A DNA stretch of 64,000 bases, from the NCBI GenBank assembly GCA_030220185.1, contig JASPKZ010009699.1:60922-124921 (forward strand), given 5' to 3'. Source of the DNA: Diploptera punctata. Taxonomy: Eukaryota; Arthropoda; Insecta; Blattodea; Blaberidae. Shown here piece after piece: positions 52,286 to 63,507 of this stretch. The notes below the pieces were generated by a model. The model saw nothing but the letters and a program-made list of their open reading frames with translations, was not told the DNA's origin and ran no database searches. A program made the position numbers and the translations under genes. Position 1 is the stretch's first letter, and every line of letters starts with the position of its first letter.

Positions 52286-52289
52286 GCCC

Positions 52290-53370
52290 AACCATCCACC
52301 CCTTGGGATACCTCGGTCGTCATGACCATACTCCCAAGTCCTAGTTCTAGTCCTCCCTATTCTATGTTCACGTCCACGTTCAAGTTCACGGTCCTTAAAC
52401 CAACACCCCAGGGAGAGAGTGTTGGAGTTTGCAGTTCTGGGAATTGCTGAGCTACATAGCACATCAGGTCGCTCAATCCTGACGACCCCACAGTTGGTCC
52501 ACGGGCTCCATGAGCCTAGCCGGGAGGACTGCTGTCGCAGATCCACCGACCATTCCCCTATTCTGCCTCCAGGGACGTGTCCTGCAGCCGTTGTGAGACC
52601 GGCTAGGGCTACAAGCCCAACAGTGTGAGACTTTTAGTACATCCAGGTGCTCATCTCCTGGCGACCCCACAGTTTGTCGACGGGCCCGTAGGCCGAGCCA
52701 GGAACCAGTACAGTAGCTCCCCTCTGGACTTGTCCGAGCCGAGCCCTGGTGTGCCCCCAGGGACGCCTTCTGCAGCTGTTGTGGGCCAGCACGGAGCTCG
52801 CAAGCTCCAACAGATGAGCAACTAGTAAGACAAGGCGCTCAACTCTTGCCTACCCCACTAATGGTTCACGAGTCCCTTGGACTTGACCGGGAGGACTCTC
52901 TGCCAGATCCACCGACCTTTCCCCCAGTGCACCAGCTGGGGACGTGTTTGGTTGCTGAAGTGGGTCCAGCCTGAGCATTAGTACGTCAGGTCGCTCAACT
53001 CCTGACGACCTCACAGATTGTCCTTGGGTCACTCGGTTCCAGAGTCGGCGCTAAGTCCCCGACCCAAAAGACCGCGCTTCCTCCTTTCCCGAGCTTATTG
53101 ACCTGGTGGTAATTCCCAGCATTACGCCCGGTATTGTCCCATCCACCCCGTTCGCAAGACTAGGCCTAGTCGTGTAGCTGCTGTGAGGCAGCCCACTGAG
53201 CAATGTAGGCATCCAGGGAGCTCATCTCCCATGGTGCCCCCACAGATGGTCTCAGGTTCAATGAACCAGGAGATAGGGGGGCACGAGCCCCTAGTCTTCC
53301 ACCGCCACGCCAACAGCGGCACATGCCCCCGCTGTGGGCCGGGATAGTTCTAGGCTTGACAGCAGGCCCC
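52290..53370. repeat. GC-rich diverged tandem array
   Basis: Roughly five units of about 150-220 bases. Each opens with AC-x-TC-AGGTCGCTCAACTCCTGACG-type sequence, then ACCCCACAG, a TCCACGGG-like word, CCGGGAGGACT, CAGATCCACCGACC and GGGACGTGT-like words (starts near 52460, 52635, 52830, 52985, 53205). GC content far exceeds the rest of the window. Open frames on both strands lack motifs. Identity unknown: possibly an old satellite, or the tandem 5' region of a retroelement. Confidence 0.7.
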
Positions 53371-53469
53371 TGTCACATATGTTTTTCATATATGTTGATA
53401 TAGATTTCTCTGGCATTAAAGAAGCACATCCACTTCCCACGCTTCTTCGATTTGTTTACCATCATTCAT

Positions 53470-53610
53470 ACTTGCCGCCATTTTATACATGATTGGTGTC
53501 ACGGCCTGCTGTAGTCTCAACTAAATTACTTTCGGCATTTAGAGTATATATATTGGCCAGACTGCTAACGTCAGTCAGTTGTTTGTAATGAATGCAAATA
53601 TTTCCAACAA
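53470..53610 (+). repeat. Dispersed repeat, partner of 4.93-5.05 kb
   Basis: GGTGTCACGGCCTGCTGTAG, AGTCTCAACTAAAT and GTCAGTCAGTTGTTT match the first copy. The intervening part is longer here. Confidence 0.6.
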
Positions 53611-54084
53611 ATATTTTATCAGGGAAAACATTTAAAAGCAGTCCAAGATGCAACTATTAACCCATTCACTTCAGATATAAATGCTCAATGCATTTCCCCA
53701 GAAACTGTATTTAATTCATCGTAAATTATATTGTATATTTTCAGACATTCAAAACGAACAAAATATAACGGTACTTGCGGTCTTAATAAGGGTGAAAGCC
53801 AAAATAAATCCCTCTACTATTCATAAGTGTTAACAAAATATCACCCTGTCAAGGGATATACAACAATTGCAAAGCATAAGTTATAACAGATAGAGTTAAG
53901 CGAGTGTATCTCGTCTTCTGAGGCGAATGGGTTAATATACTTCCAGAAAGGTCAAGGAAAATTGATTTATGTAGTTATACGAAATCATCATTTAAGTGTA
54001 TTTTACGTTTTGTTGAACCTATATTTTATGTTTTGATAACGTGTTTTTGCTGCCTAGTAACTACTAACTAAAGCATCATTGATT
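53611..54084. other. Spacer, nothing recognised
   Basis: No coding region or repeat partner. Confidence 0.4.
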
Positions 54085-54819
54085 GTTATAACTAGAGACC
54101 GGATGTTTGGGAAAATGCCTATAGTTATTTATAATAGATATGTAATAGTGACTTCATATAAGTTCATACCAATGACCCTAGAGTTGTTTCCCATGAAGTT
54201 AATTTTGCCTATAAATGCCTATTTCATCTTATAATGCCTATAAATGCCTATATTGTAAATTTTTCTCGAAATTAACTCTGTGTTTCAATGAAATCAATTG
54301 AAATGGACAAACTTCATGGCACAAATCATTCCATAGAAGTTTTTGAAGTGTTCTTTTTATAAATTCCCTTAGAATATTTTAGGATAAGGGTGGTAATACC
54401 TAGCAGGTAGATGGTTCCCCCTCAATCCACTCCCGTTAGGTAAATATTGTATTTTTCCACCTCATGCATTCCCGTTAAGCGAAATAGCCCTATGCTATGT
54501 CCCACAGTATTATGTTCCGGCTCTAAGACTTGGAGAAAAGATCTTTGCTTCTTTTCAATACAAACATTGCGAGTGACAAAGAGGGTTCTGCTCTTTGTAA
54601 AAAGGCAAAACAAATTCCAATCGCATCTCTGATATCTTGGCATGCTATTGATAACATATGTTTATATTCTTAACATAAGGCTGCAAAAAGTTATGTTGTT
54701 GTCCATTTTTTGTAAGAGCCTATTGTGAATTTTTAGTGCCTATATTAATGATTTTAGTGCCTTTTTGCCTGCCTATTTTAAATTTTTTAAGTGCCTAACA
54801 TCCGGACTCCAGCTATAAC
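54085..54819. mobile_element. hAT-like non-autonomous transposon, 8-bp TSD
   Basis: The element 54093-54811 has termini TAGAGACCGGATGTT and (reverse complement) TGGAGTCCGGATGTT. Eight-base duplications GTTATAAC (54085-54092) and GCTATAAC (54812-54819) fit the hAT nTnnnnAn preference. ATGCCTATAAATGCCTA-type repeats near both ends are subterminal repeats. The internal open frames have no transposase motif. Confidence 0.75.
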
Positions 54820-55059
54820 AGTAGATAAAGAATTCTACAATTGTAGCACAATACAAAGCGCTTAGATGCCCCCTCGAGGTAATAAATTAATCACAACACA
54901 GATTACACATATATATCTCTCCCTCTCTCCATGTGTCTGCCTATACCGACCTCAGATGAGGGTGCTCGCTTAAGGGAGTAACTTGACATAGCTAATTTAG
55001 TTACAGATATCAGCTAGATACAAGTGAATTGCTCTTCAGCTCAAAGAGACATCTAGTAG

Positions 55060-55300
55060 GCAGTTAATTTATTACTCGGATGGGGAAAACTATTACATTT
55101 AGCTCAGAAATTCTTATTCAGGTTTGAGAATCTCTTATGAGACCCAGACACGGAATCAACGGCTTAAAATCCCTCCTAGGGGACTTGGCCCTTGGATTTT
55201 TCCATCCTAAAAATTAATTGAATCCAGACGGTTTTAAAGCGCGACTATCGGGGGCAGGGGAAAAGAACTTAACGCTAGACCACCTACGCGGTATACATAT
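55060..55300 (-). repeat. SINE-4 fragment
   Basis: Minus-strand CGCGCTTTAAAACCGTCTGG and AGTCCCCTAGGAGGGATTTT correspond to SINE-4 B box and body. Strongly diverged. Confidence 0.6.
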
Positions 55301-55344
55301 AAGGCGTTGCCTAAGTATCTATATATATTGATTATTTAACTGAT

Positions 55345-55785
55345 GTCATAAATGGGAGTCAATGACCAATCGTGTTTCAATGAATTTTGATTTACAACCA
55401 ATCATATCGTGTTTCACCTGGAATTTATCAAATAAGTTTATCATATTAAGGAGAGCTCCTCCTTTTAACATTCTGAATAGGCCAGAGCATTATTTTGCGT
55501 GAGAGACTCTACAAGTAATACGGCTACCAGATTGTATATATAATGCACGAATATAAACAGATACTGCTTGCGGGATGTAATAGAAAAACATTCATAGTAA
55601 ATTGATTATACACACAATATAAAGAATCCACTGTTTGCACTTTCTTAAACGTATTATTTCCCAGGAATTTACGTTCCAGAAAAATATAATTTACATCATA
55701 AGACATTAGAAATTAATTAATAACATATAGTGTTGGTTTTAAACAGTTTGATGTGTTTCATTTTTTCTCCACTATGATGCATTTT
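55345..55785 (-). repeat. Rep-A, copy 2 (inverted relative to 1-430)
   Basis: Reverse complement aligns with the window start, including ACAATCTGGTAGCCGTATTA and CGATTGGTCATTGACTCCCA. It runs on to AATAATCAATATATA, which could be a TATA-like element after the two CCAAT-type boxes. Confidence 0.65.
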
Positions 55786-55930
55786 TACAATATTGCGATC
55801 CTTTGGCAATAAGTAATATGGTCTGGTTGCAGTGATGAACAAATAAAGCATAACAAACGTTACTCATTTGTTTTCAAACATCGGCGTTTACATTAACTAT
55901 ATAAATATTTTATAATAACTATATTTAAAT

Positions 55931-56118
55931 AGTCCACCGCTGTGGTCACGCAGAGGGCTCGGGTTCGATCCCCGGTCGGGGCAGTTTTTTCTAGGTGAGG
56001 GTTTTTTCCTCACTTGTAAAGACAAATTTCAGGAAAACTTCAAGGCCCAAACGGTCCCCGAATCATATGGCCATCATCATCATCATCCTTCACCGGTGTG
56101 GAAGGCAACGGGAAGCTA
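55931..56118 (+). repeat. SINE-1, internally shortened and 3'-truncated
   Basis: GTCCACCGCTGTGGTCACGC skips the segment between the A box and the anticodon arm. The B box TTCGATCCCCGGTCGGGGCA and the body to GGGAAGCTA remain. Confidence 0.8.
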
Positions 56119-56714
56119 ATATAAAGAAAAGACCATACACCCATGATGTAAGAATTTATGTTAATTAAAACACGTTACAGCTATGACTAACTAATTAGAA
56201 ATAATTACACTAAAAATAAATCTGATACAGACAATTGTAACGAATACATTAGTAAGAGTAGTGACGTCACCAGCAGAGAGTATAACACCTTGTCTTTTGT
56301 GAGTGCACATCCAGTCTATTGTTTTCAACAGATTTCTGCAGCTTTTGTTTTCACTGCTGCTAGCGACATCTGCTGTTATATACTGTAACTTGTATATCAC
56401 ACAGCGTTCCAGTACTTATTCACAATATAGTGTGGTTCAATGTCTATTATTATTTACAAATTAATATTACTATCAAAATTAAATGGTGTTTTATGGAATT
56501 AGAATATAAGTTCTGAAACAAAAACAAACATTTTAAATACAAAAAGAAGTGCAATGTCATACGGTGCAGAAATGGAAATAAAATATATACAATAAGTTAA
56601 TTAAATTTTGCAGAAATCTACTTTTGGAGGCGTTCATCTGGAATTTACAGAAGAGATTAAATAAGAAACAATGTAATTAAACAAAATATGAATGTTTAAA
56701 CTTCAATTGTGAAT
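56119..56714. other. Spacer, nothing recognised
   Basis: AT-rich. A GCTAGCGACATCTGCTG-like word near 56360 may belong to a repeat not represented elsewhere in the window. Confidence 0.35.
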
Positions 56715-56957
56715 TTCATAAAAAATGGCACGGTCATGTAAAAAGAATGAGAGAAGATAGATTCCCAAGAAGAATACTAGAATGGGTGCCATTTGGTAGA
56801 AAAAATACTGCGACCAAAATAGCATAGATTGATGGTGTTATAAGCAGCATGAGGTAAAAATTATTGAACGATGGAGATTGGAATGACAGAGAGAGGTGGA
56901 GGAGAATGACAGTAGATTAATTGGAACAGGAAGATGTTGCGAAACCTGCTAAATAAA
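56715..56957 (+). pseudogene. LINE-E C-terminal fragment
   Basis: FHKKWHGHVKRMREDRFPRR, ILEWVPFGRKN, then LLNDGDWNDRERWRR and LEQEDVAKPAK in the following frame. A post-RT basic tail of an insect LINE, ending in an ATT repeat (56960-57000). Confidence 0.7.
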
Positions 56958-57002
56958 ATGTATTATTATTATTATTATTATTAATATTATTATTACTGTT
57001 AT

Positions 57003-57225
57003 TGTGGTTTTTGTACCGAAAGTACATTTTTTGTCTGCCGCTCTACGTCATGTCTTCCGACACCTTGCGTCTAGATTCTGGAACAGTGTCATTCCTACCC
57101 TCTCTATCCACCCTCCTACTTTCCCTCTCCTCTGCGCCGTGCATATTGCGCGACGCAACTTCCCCTCCCCAGGAACTCTCAAGCACGAAGCAGGAAAAAG
57201 AGTCGTCGTCGTCGTTTGAACCTCG
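57003..57225 (+). pseudogene. Possible LINE-K C-terminus
   Basis: LRHVFRHLASRFWNSVIPTL, SIHPPTFPLL and ARRNFPSPGTLKHEAGK read in one frame, ending in a GTC triplet repeat. The RFWNS-x-IP motif resembles CR1/Jockey-type C-termini. A single copy, so uncertain. Confidence 0.35.
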
Positions 57226-57674
57226 AGCAGAGCTGCTCTACTTTGGTTGGTTGGTCCTGAAAGCCGGGGTAGGGTGTCCTGGGTGTGGACCCTAGCCCTC
57301 GGTTGGACTGTTGTATGAATGTACGTATGGTTGATCATTATTACTGTATTTGTAATTCCAGAACGTTGGATTTGTTGACGACCGAATTGGTTAATTTCTA
57401 TTGATAATATTTTTTTCTTTAATTTACATATTGGTCAAAGACTGTTCATGTTCAGTTTATTTGTAATCATTTTCTTTATTCAATATTTGACTAGCTATTT
57501 ATACATTAAAGATCTTTTAGTTAAAACGTGTTTGTTTGCTGTTCAACTTGCTCTAATAGGCTACTAGTGACTATGTTATACGATTTCTCTGTCAAATTAA
57601 CTCCCTTCCCTTTCTTGCTCTCATGATTATGACATCGTTAGGATTTAGATACAACTTTCTAAATTATTAGTGTA

Positions 57675-58242
57675 CAGGGTGAATAAAAAATATAGCTATA
57701 CGTTTGATATCGTTGTGTGATGAAAATATTACCGTTACAGGAAATATGAAATTACCGTTGGAAAAGCCAATTATTCAAATTACAACAATGGAATAAAACA
57801 AAACAGTGTAGAACTTACGTCATTAGTCTAAATCGTGTTGAATATGCAACAGAAAATTACAATTGCTGCATGGGCAATAACGTATGCTAATGATCGTGAG
57901 GCTGCAAGACGGGCAAGACGTGAGTTTAACGTAGCATTGCAGCCGTCGACTATGGGGAGTGGAGAAAACGACTGCAGGAAACGGAAAGGATGCAGAAAAT
58001 CAAACCTCCTGGAAGGCCTAGCATTAGCACGGATGCAGAAACAACGAAGAGAATTGTGGAGGCGTTCGACGCTAGCCCACAAAAATCAACCCGTTAAGCT
58101 GTACGTGAGCAGTGATTTGTTTTGTTCTATTGTTGTAATTTGAAGGATTCACTTTCCAATGATAACATCATATTTCCTTTAATAATAATGTTTTCGTCAC
58201 AAAATGCAATCAAACATATAGCCATATTTCTGAATCTCTCTG
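57675..58242 (+). mobile_element. Internally deleted Tc1/mariner-like transposon, copy 2
   Basis: TIRs CAGGGTGAATAAAAAATATA and (reverse complement) CAGAGAGATTCAGAAATATG, TA on both sides. Inside: NMQQKITIAAWAITYANDRE, AARRARREFNVALQPST (57840-57950), then a one-base deletion (GGGGAG for GGGGAAG of copy 1) shifts the frame. The jump from the HTH to terminal sequence is at the same point, ACGTGAGCAGTGATTTG, as in copy 1. Confidence 0.85.
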
Positions 58243-58349
58243 TATATATCAAGAAAACAGCACATGAAAGATGGATCAATCTTTGCCTCTCAAGGGCCCG
58301 GGCAAAGGATTGTAGATTGCGATTCGTATTGTAAACTACTTTAGTTTAA

Positions 58350-58360
58350 GCATAATAATA

Positions 58361-58411
<51 letters not shown>
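58350..58411. repeat. AAT microsatellite
   Basis: About 20 AAT units at the 5' side of LINE-I copy 2. Confidence 0.95.
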
Positions 58412-58775
58412 GCACCTTCTTCCCTCAGACCTCTAGCTTCAAACTTCTCTTCACTCCATCCATCCATCGTTCTCTAGGCCTGCCTCTTCCACTTCTTCCA
58501 TTAGTTTTCCAATTGAGGATCTTCTTTGGTATATTCTCTTCTTCCATTCTTATGAGGTGCCCATGTCATTTCAAACGTTTTTCTTCTATTTTTCCAATTT
58601 TTTCACTTGCAGAATTTCCGTTATTCTGCTATTTCTGATCTTATCCATTCTTGAAATTCTTGACGATCGCCTCCAAAAATCCATTTATACTGCTAACAGC
58701 TTGTTGGCTTGTTTTCTATTTACTGTCCAGGTTTCGGACCCATATAATAAAATGCTTTGTAACAAAACTTGAAAT
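58412..58775 (-). pseudogene. LINE-I fragment, copy 2
   Basis: Matches 985-1325 in the same orientation (GAGGATCTTCTTTGGTAT, CTTATGAGGTG, AACGTTTTTCTTCTATTTTT, CAGGTTTCGGACCCATATAA). Frames broken. Confidence 0.7.
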
Positions 58776-58799
58776 ATAGTTTTCTTCGTTCTGTATATT

Positions 58800-58887
58800 G
58801 TATTTTATTCCAAACCACAAAGCCTCTGGCGACAAATCACTTTGGGTTGAAGGGGAAACACTGTATTGTGGTATATTCCTAAATAAA
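58800..58887 (+). repeat. Short dispersed repeat, inverted partner of 881-960
   Basis: AAGCCTCTGGCGACAAATCA and AACACTGTATTGTGG precede CCTAAATAAAAAATATT and an ATT microsatellite (58888-58935). Confidence 0.6.
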
Positions 58888-58890
58888 AAA

Positions 58891-58935
<45 letters not shown>

Positions 58936-58936
<1 letters not shown>

Positions 58937-59335
58937 TAACATAATAAGTGAGTTTAAGAACAGCCTGTAAACACTGTGCAGTGGTCAGATTGTGTAGGGA
59001 CATTCAGTGTTGAAAAGTTGGTAAAACATGTTAATAAATGGAGAGCTAGTGTGGACAGTGCTATGCCCACTTGGTTCATAAAACGTTGATTTCCGTAGAG
59101 ATCTCAGAGGATTTCACAAAATTAATTATTACTTGAAACTTCCGTCACTTGGATAAACGAATTAAAACCTCAATGTGAAGTGGGTTATTGAGGTCAATCA
59201 GTGGCGGCTAGTGATTTATAGAGTAAATGAACATGAACGTTAAATGAAAATGAATTAAACTTTTATTATTATTTTTATGGGTTTCAAGCTTTTTTTATTC
59301 TCTTATTATTTAGTGAACATATTTAAGTAGTCAGT
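58936..59335. other. Spacer, nothing recognised
   Basis: No gene seen. Confidence 0.4.
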
Positions 59336-59530
59336 ATAATATCATATGGATATGAAACATGGACTCTTTTTTAAAGGAGGAAAAAACACTACGAGTATTT
59401 GAGAATAAAATTCTCAGGAAAAATTTTGCACCAAAGAAATATGAGCAGACATGTTAATAGAGAAGACTACTTAACAATGAACTACATGGTCTTTATAGGA
59501 AGCCAGATAAAATAAGAACAGTTAAGTGTA
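59336..59530 (+). pseudogene. LINE-A fragment
   Basis: TATGAAACATGGACTCTTTT through TTTATAGGAAGCCAGATAAA, with stops. It shares TGTTAATAGAGAAGACTACT with the 60.1 kb copy, so the two may stem from one event or one subfamily. Confidence 0.75.
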
Positions 59531-60043
59531 TGTCACAAGTACTTTTGTTTTTCTATAAATATCCTCAAACCATAACTTAAACACAAGATCACAACATAGT
59601 CTCTTATTTAATATACCGCAACATAGGACATCACATCACTCCATGTCATATACAATCTCCACTTCTCGCAACTGGAATTCCCTACCACAAGATATATAGG
59701 GGGCTGCCGGATATTGGCATCTTTTAAAAGAAATCTAAATCTATATTTGCTCTAAACTCGACTTCATTACTATCCAGTGTAAGATATATATATATATTAA
59801 TTGGTGTTTCCCATATAATGTATAATATTTATATTTATTATTATTATTATTATTATCGTATCATTATTGTTATTACCCTATAAAATGTTGTTTGTACATG
59901 ACATTTACATTGCTACATTTATTGTATCTTTAACTGTTTATAATTAGTATAGTGTATATCTATATTTGTCGAATATTTATTTGTATTTGTGCTGGTTGAG
60001 TGGAAGAGAGGGCCTTATAGCCTTAACTCTGCCAGAATAAATA

Positions 60044-60045
<2 letters not shown>
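59531..60045 (+). pseudogene. LINE-H C-terminus and 3' end
   Basis: ACATAGGACATCACATCACT and CTGGAATTCCCTACCACAAG match the 17.2 kb copy. The 3' end TTGTGCTGGTTGAGTGGAAG with GCCAGAATAAATAAAG flows into an ATT tail (60048-60083). Confidence 0.8.
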
Positions 60046-60083
<38 letters not shown>

Positions 60084-60086
<3 letters not shown>

Positions 60087-60447
60087 ATCATATGGATATC
60101 AAACATGGACTCTTTCTTTAAAGGAGAAAAACATATTACGAGTATTTGAGAATAAAATTCTTAGGAATATTTTGGACCAAATAGAGATGAACAGACATGT
60201 TAATAGAGAAGACTACTTAGCAATGAACTACATGGTCTTTATAGGAAGCCAGATATAATAAGAACAGTTAAGTCTCGTAGACTGCGATGGGCAGGACATG
60301 TGGCACGAATGGGGAATGAAAGACGTGCATAGAAGCTTCTTGTAGGAAAACCAGAGGGAAATCGCTCTGATGGTAGACCAAGAATGAGGTGGGAGAATAA
60401 TATTAACTTTGATTTGAGGGAAGTAAATTATAAAGAGAATGACCATG
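60084..60447 (+). pseudogene. LINE-A, 5' part of an interrupted copy
   Basis: SYGYQTWTLSLKEKNILRVF and ENKILRNI open the piece (60090-60170), continuing through RRLRWAGHVARMGNER-type sequence to AAGTAAATTATAAAGAGAAT. The expected next bases of LINE-A resume only at 61046. Confidence 0.8.
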
Positions 60448-60633
60448 AAAGAAATCTCAAAAAATTGAAAGGAAGAAAAATACTTCAGAAATAATTAACA
60501 GGATTATTCGTCATCGTAATCCTTTTGTAACTAATTTAGTATGTTAAGCCTTGATAGGTACCTTCACGTACAATATCCCGCCATCATTGAATTATTGTTA
60601 ATATAATTGTTATTCTTACAAATATTAATTCTT

Positions 60634-61006
60634 GATTATAGAGGGTCCCGCGCCGTAGCCGAGCGGTTAAGGTAGGAAGCCTTGGCGCACAGCTACGGGA
60701 CTTGCGCTGGTTCGAGTCTCCATGGGGGAAGAAATTTTCTCATGCTATTTCGGCCAGTATGGGACCGGCGCCCGCTCAGCATCGTGAGGCAATTGGGTAG
60801 CTACAATAAGTAGCGGCTCCAGTTGAGGAACCAGCTAAACGGGGCCGGGGGACTCGACATGCTAACCACATGTCACCCCTACACTGGCTGTTGATCATTC
60901 TACCTCTGTGATTGACACATGTGGATGTGAAGGGCCAGCAGCCGGCTGTAAAAGGGCAAGCGCCTGAAAAGTGGAAAGACCCACAATAGGAATCGGATTA
61001 TAGAGG
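60634..61006 (+). mobile_element. SINE-2, full copy with 11-bp TSD
   Basis: The element 60645-60995 is flanked by the perfect duplication GATTATAGAGG (60634-60644 and 60996-61006). It has the same head and body as at 6514, with an extra AACCAGCTAAACGGGGCCGG segment lacking in the first copy. Confidence 0.9.
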
Positions 61007-61045
61007 TGGAATAATTTAATAAGGCCTGTCATTATAATTATAATT

Positions 61046-61140
61046 AGGAAAACATTGGCTCAGGATATTATGTATGGAGAGCTTATATCCGCGTGGCCAT
61101 GAACCTACGGGTTCGATAGTGCCAGTGGTTAGTTAATTAA
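61046..61140 (+). pseudogene. LINE-A 3' end, continuation
   Basis: GGAAAACATTGGCTCAGGAT to GTTCGATAGTGCCAGTGGTT. Together with 60084-60447 it makes one LINE-A interrupted by about 600 bases containing SINE-2. Confidence 0.75.
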
Positions 61141-61478
61141 GAGTTCGTTAATCATTATTTCCCACATAATAATCAATTACATTGCATTTTAGAGCTGACA
61201 TATTTATCTGAAATTGATTAACATTTTACGAACGAGTTTTTTCAAATTCATTCACATCCTGTATGTAAGCTGTTATATATTAGTAGAAACTAATCTGGGT
61301 TTGATATTAAAATAATGAACTATGATTGTAATCAGGAAGCAGTGAACAAAACATGTCAACAACCAATTATAAGTTAACAGCTGTTACCTAATACAGTTAT
61401 ATACATCAAAACAATGTGATTCAATGTGCAATTCCAACCTCTTCTGTCACATTATGTAAAATACACACATGATTTGTC
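61141..61478. other. Spacer, nothing recognised
   Basis: No gene seen. Confidence 0.4.
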
Positions 61479-61479
61479 C

Positions 61480-61620
61480 ATACATATGCCCACTCTGGGA
61501 TAATACTTTGCAATCATTCCCTGTAAAATTCACCTCCCTCAAATTACGGTCAATTTCATCCTCCCACTTTATTCTACTGCACACTTTCCCCCTGGTTTTC
61601 CCATTATAAGTTTCCTGTCT
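61480..61620 (-). pseudogene. LINE-A fragment
   Basis: AATCATTCCCTGTAAAATTC, ACCTCCCTCAAATTA and CTGGTTTTCCCATTATAAGT are inverted LINE-A C-terminal sequence, heavily diverged. Confidence 0.6.
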
Positions 61621-61864
61621 ATCAGATTGTAACTAAATAATTCACTGATTGGCAAATCCCTATTCAAATCGATAGCACTGAGCAACAAAAAAGAAACTTT
61701 GTGATTCTGATAGTATTTTTTCTCCTGAATTCAAATATGACATCGGTTTTTCTCCATCACGCAAGGTTTCTGATAGACAGGTTTTTATAATTTCAAACAC
61801 TTCAATGTTTTCTACATTCGTAACTACACAATATTCGAACATTCGGACTCACCTAGAAAGTAAT

Positions 61865-62020
61865 AAATTACTATTTTCTGCTATATTTCGCCTGTGGTTC
61901 ATTCCTCTTGATGGTCCAACAATAATCGGCCAGCATATTAGGATTCCAGTTGCCTTAATATATCTTTTCCATAGCTGAAATCTCCTGATGAAAGTGTTCC
62001 CCGTGCTCATCGTTCAATGG
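61865..62020 (-). pseudogene. Fragment of a widespread arthropod protein (LNDEHGE-FHQ motif)
   Basis: Minus strand: PLNDEHGEHFHQEISAMEKI, Y, stop, then GNWNPNMLADYCWTIKRNEP with QAKYSRK. From memory, this block (DEHGE-x-FHQ-I-x-x-ME-x-RY-x-G-x-W-x-x-x-MLADYCW) recurs in many arthropod predicted proteins of unknown function that behave like repeat-associated families. The stop falls where a glutamine is usual. Function not known; a mobile origin is only a guess. Confidence 0.6.
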
Positions 62021-62204
62021 AAAAAACGTTTATTAAAAATAATTATTTAAATCCATTAATTGAAATTGAAATAAAAAAAACTGTGGGTGATGGAGAAATT
62101 TCGAATATATATTTGAAAACACGATAAGAACTGCATTAAGTGCAACTATTCGTACTCATGAGACAAAAACCATGTTCACCAGTGTAGTTCGTGATCATGA
62201 GGAC

Positions 62205-62382
62205 AATTTTGAAGAAGTGGTTGAATTCAAATACCTACAAACAATAATTATAAATACGAATATGATCCAAAAATAAATTAAACATAGGCTCAAATCTGGA
62301 AATGTATGTTATTATGCATTACATGGACTCTTGCCCTTCTAACTTCTCCCAAAAAACGTTAAACTGAATATATGAAAATCTT
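62205..62382 (+). pseudogene. LINE-A fragment
   Basis: GAAGTGGTTGAATTCAAATA (EFKYLG region) to CCCAAAAAACGTTAAACTGA. Stops present. Confidence 0.7.
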
Positions 62383-62525
62383 AGGTGTGACGGTCCTTTT
62401 AGTTTGGCCTTAGCCTCCCTATCTTCGATCAGTGACCTTATTTCTCCAATTTGTTATTCCAATCTTCCATAGTTCCGCCTCTACATCGTCCATCTATCGT
62501 AACCTACAGTCCATAGACGAAGTGT
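62383..62525 (-). pseudogene. Possible LINE 3' fragment
   Basis: Minus strand reads RWTMDDVEAELWKIG-like and ITNWRNKVTDR ... REAKAKLKGPSH scraps, a tail style seen in insect LINEs. Weak. Confidence 0.35.
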
Positions 62526-62821
62526 ATGAAAGCAGTAGGTATTACATACTCAGCACATTATATCATTAAGGATTGTACTATAACTTACCTTCATTTAGAC
62601 GCTGAACGGGCGTGTTAGTTCCGAGTCTAACGGACACACTTCAAAATTTTAATCATCACCTTTATCCCACAGTGAACTACGAAACATTACAATATAAAGC
62701 AACTAAAGTGAATAAGAAGAGCAAATTTAATTACCGTAAAACACAAAATATAAAACATAAAATTGAATACGCCTGGAATAAACTACAGATGTGAGTGATA
62801 TCATGGACAGTTCCTATATTC

Positions 62822-63010
62822 TCAGGTAGTAAGCCTTTGTATCGCTTGCAATTCCATGAGCCCCACTTCGTCTCTTGCTTTCATTCTTCTCGTCTGTAGA
62901 CTATAGGTCTCCCAAATTTTCTCCTTCTTAGCGTTTGATATCATCCTGGGCAAACGTGTCTCGTTCATTGGGCAAATATGGCCCAACAATTCGATACTTC
63001 TAACTTTCAT
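62822..63010 (-). pseudogene. LINE C-terminal fragment
   Basis: VRSIELLGHICPMNETRLPR, MISNAKKEK and TRRMKARDEVGLMELQAI read in one frame. The L-x-GHI-x-x-M-x-E-x-RLP motif is of post-RT LINE type. Family not matched to others here. Confidence 0.5.
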
Positions 63011-63029
63011 ATCTATAACTATATCGTAA

Positions 63030-63440
63030 TCTTTATATAGTTAGTGGTTATGCTCCTTGCCTCTGGTCCCGAGGGTCGCGGGTTCAAACGCGGCCGTGGT
63101 CGATGGATTTTTTAGGACGGAAAAATCCAAAGAACAAGTCCTCCGGGATGGACTTTAAGCCGTGGGTCCCGAGTCTGAAGATTTTCAGGCTCGTAAAAAA
63201 TCCTTAAGTCTGAATGAAAAGGCCTCTAAGGAAAATTTACCGAATTTTCCCGTCCTAGTACTACCTTGGTTTCCTAGATGTCAGTATGAGGCGGAACGCT
63301 GACCACGGACCACTCAAAATGACATCTATACGAAAACAAGTGTAACTAAATTAGCATGGTTCAAATTCTTCCCTGTAGGAGGAGAGGGCCTAAATCTCTG
63401 TAAAGGGAAAACATGGGCTTACAATACAATACAATACAAT
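63030..63440 (+). mobile_element. SINE-4, reference copy
   Basis: TAGTTAGTGGTTATGCTCCT (A box region), GTCGCGGGTTCAAACGCGGC (B box) and a body of about 330 bases ending GGGAAAACATGGGC followed by a TTACAATACAATACAATACA tail. This is the longest SINE-4 copy in the window. Confidence 0.85.
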
Positions 63441-63462
63441 ATACAGGTCAAATAAAACTGAA

Positions 63463-63482
63463 TATATATATATATATATATA
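63463..63482. repeat. AT dinucleotide microsatellite
   Basis: About ten AT units. Confidence 0.9.
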
Positions 63483-63507
63483 ATTTTATTCATCCAGAAA
63501 TAATATA

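Noticed and set aside
52274..53322. Several 60-90 codon open frames in the GC-rich block as genes
   Set aside because: High GC lowers stop frequency. Frames exist on both strands, do not continue between repeat units and show no motif.
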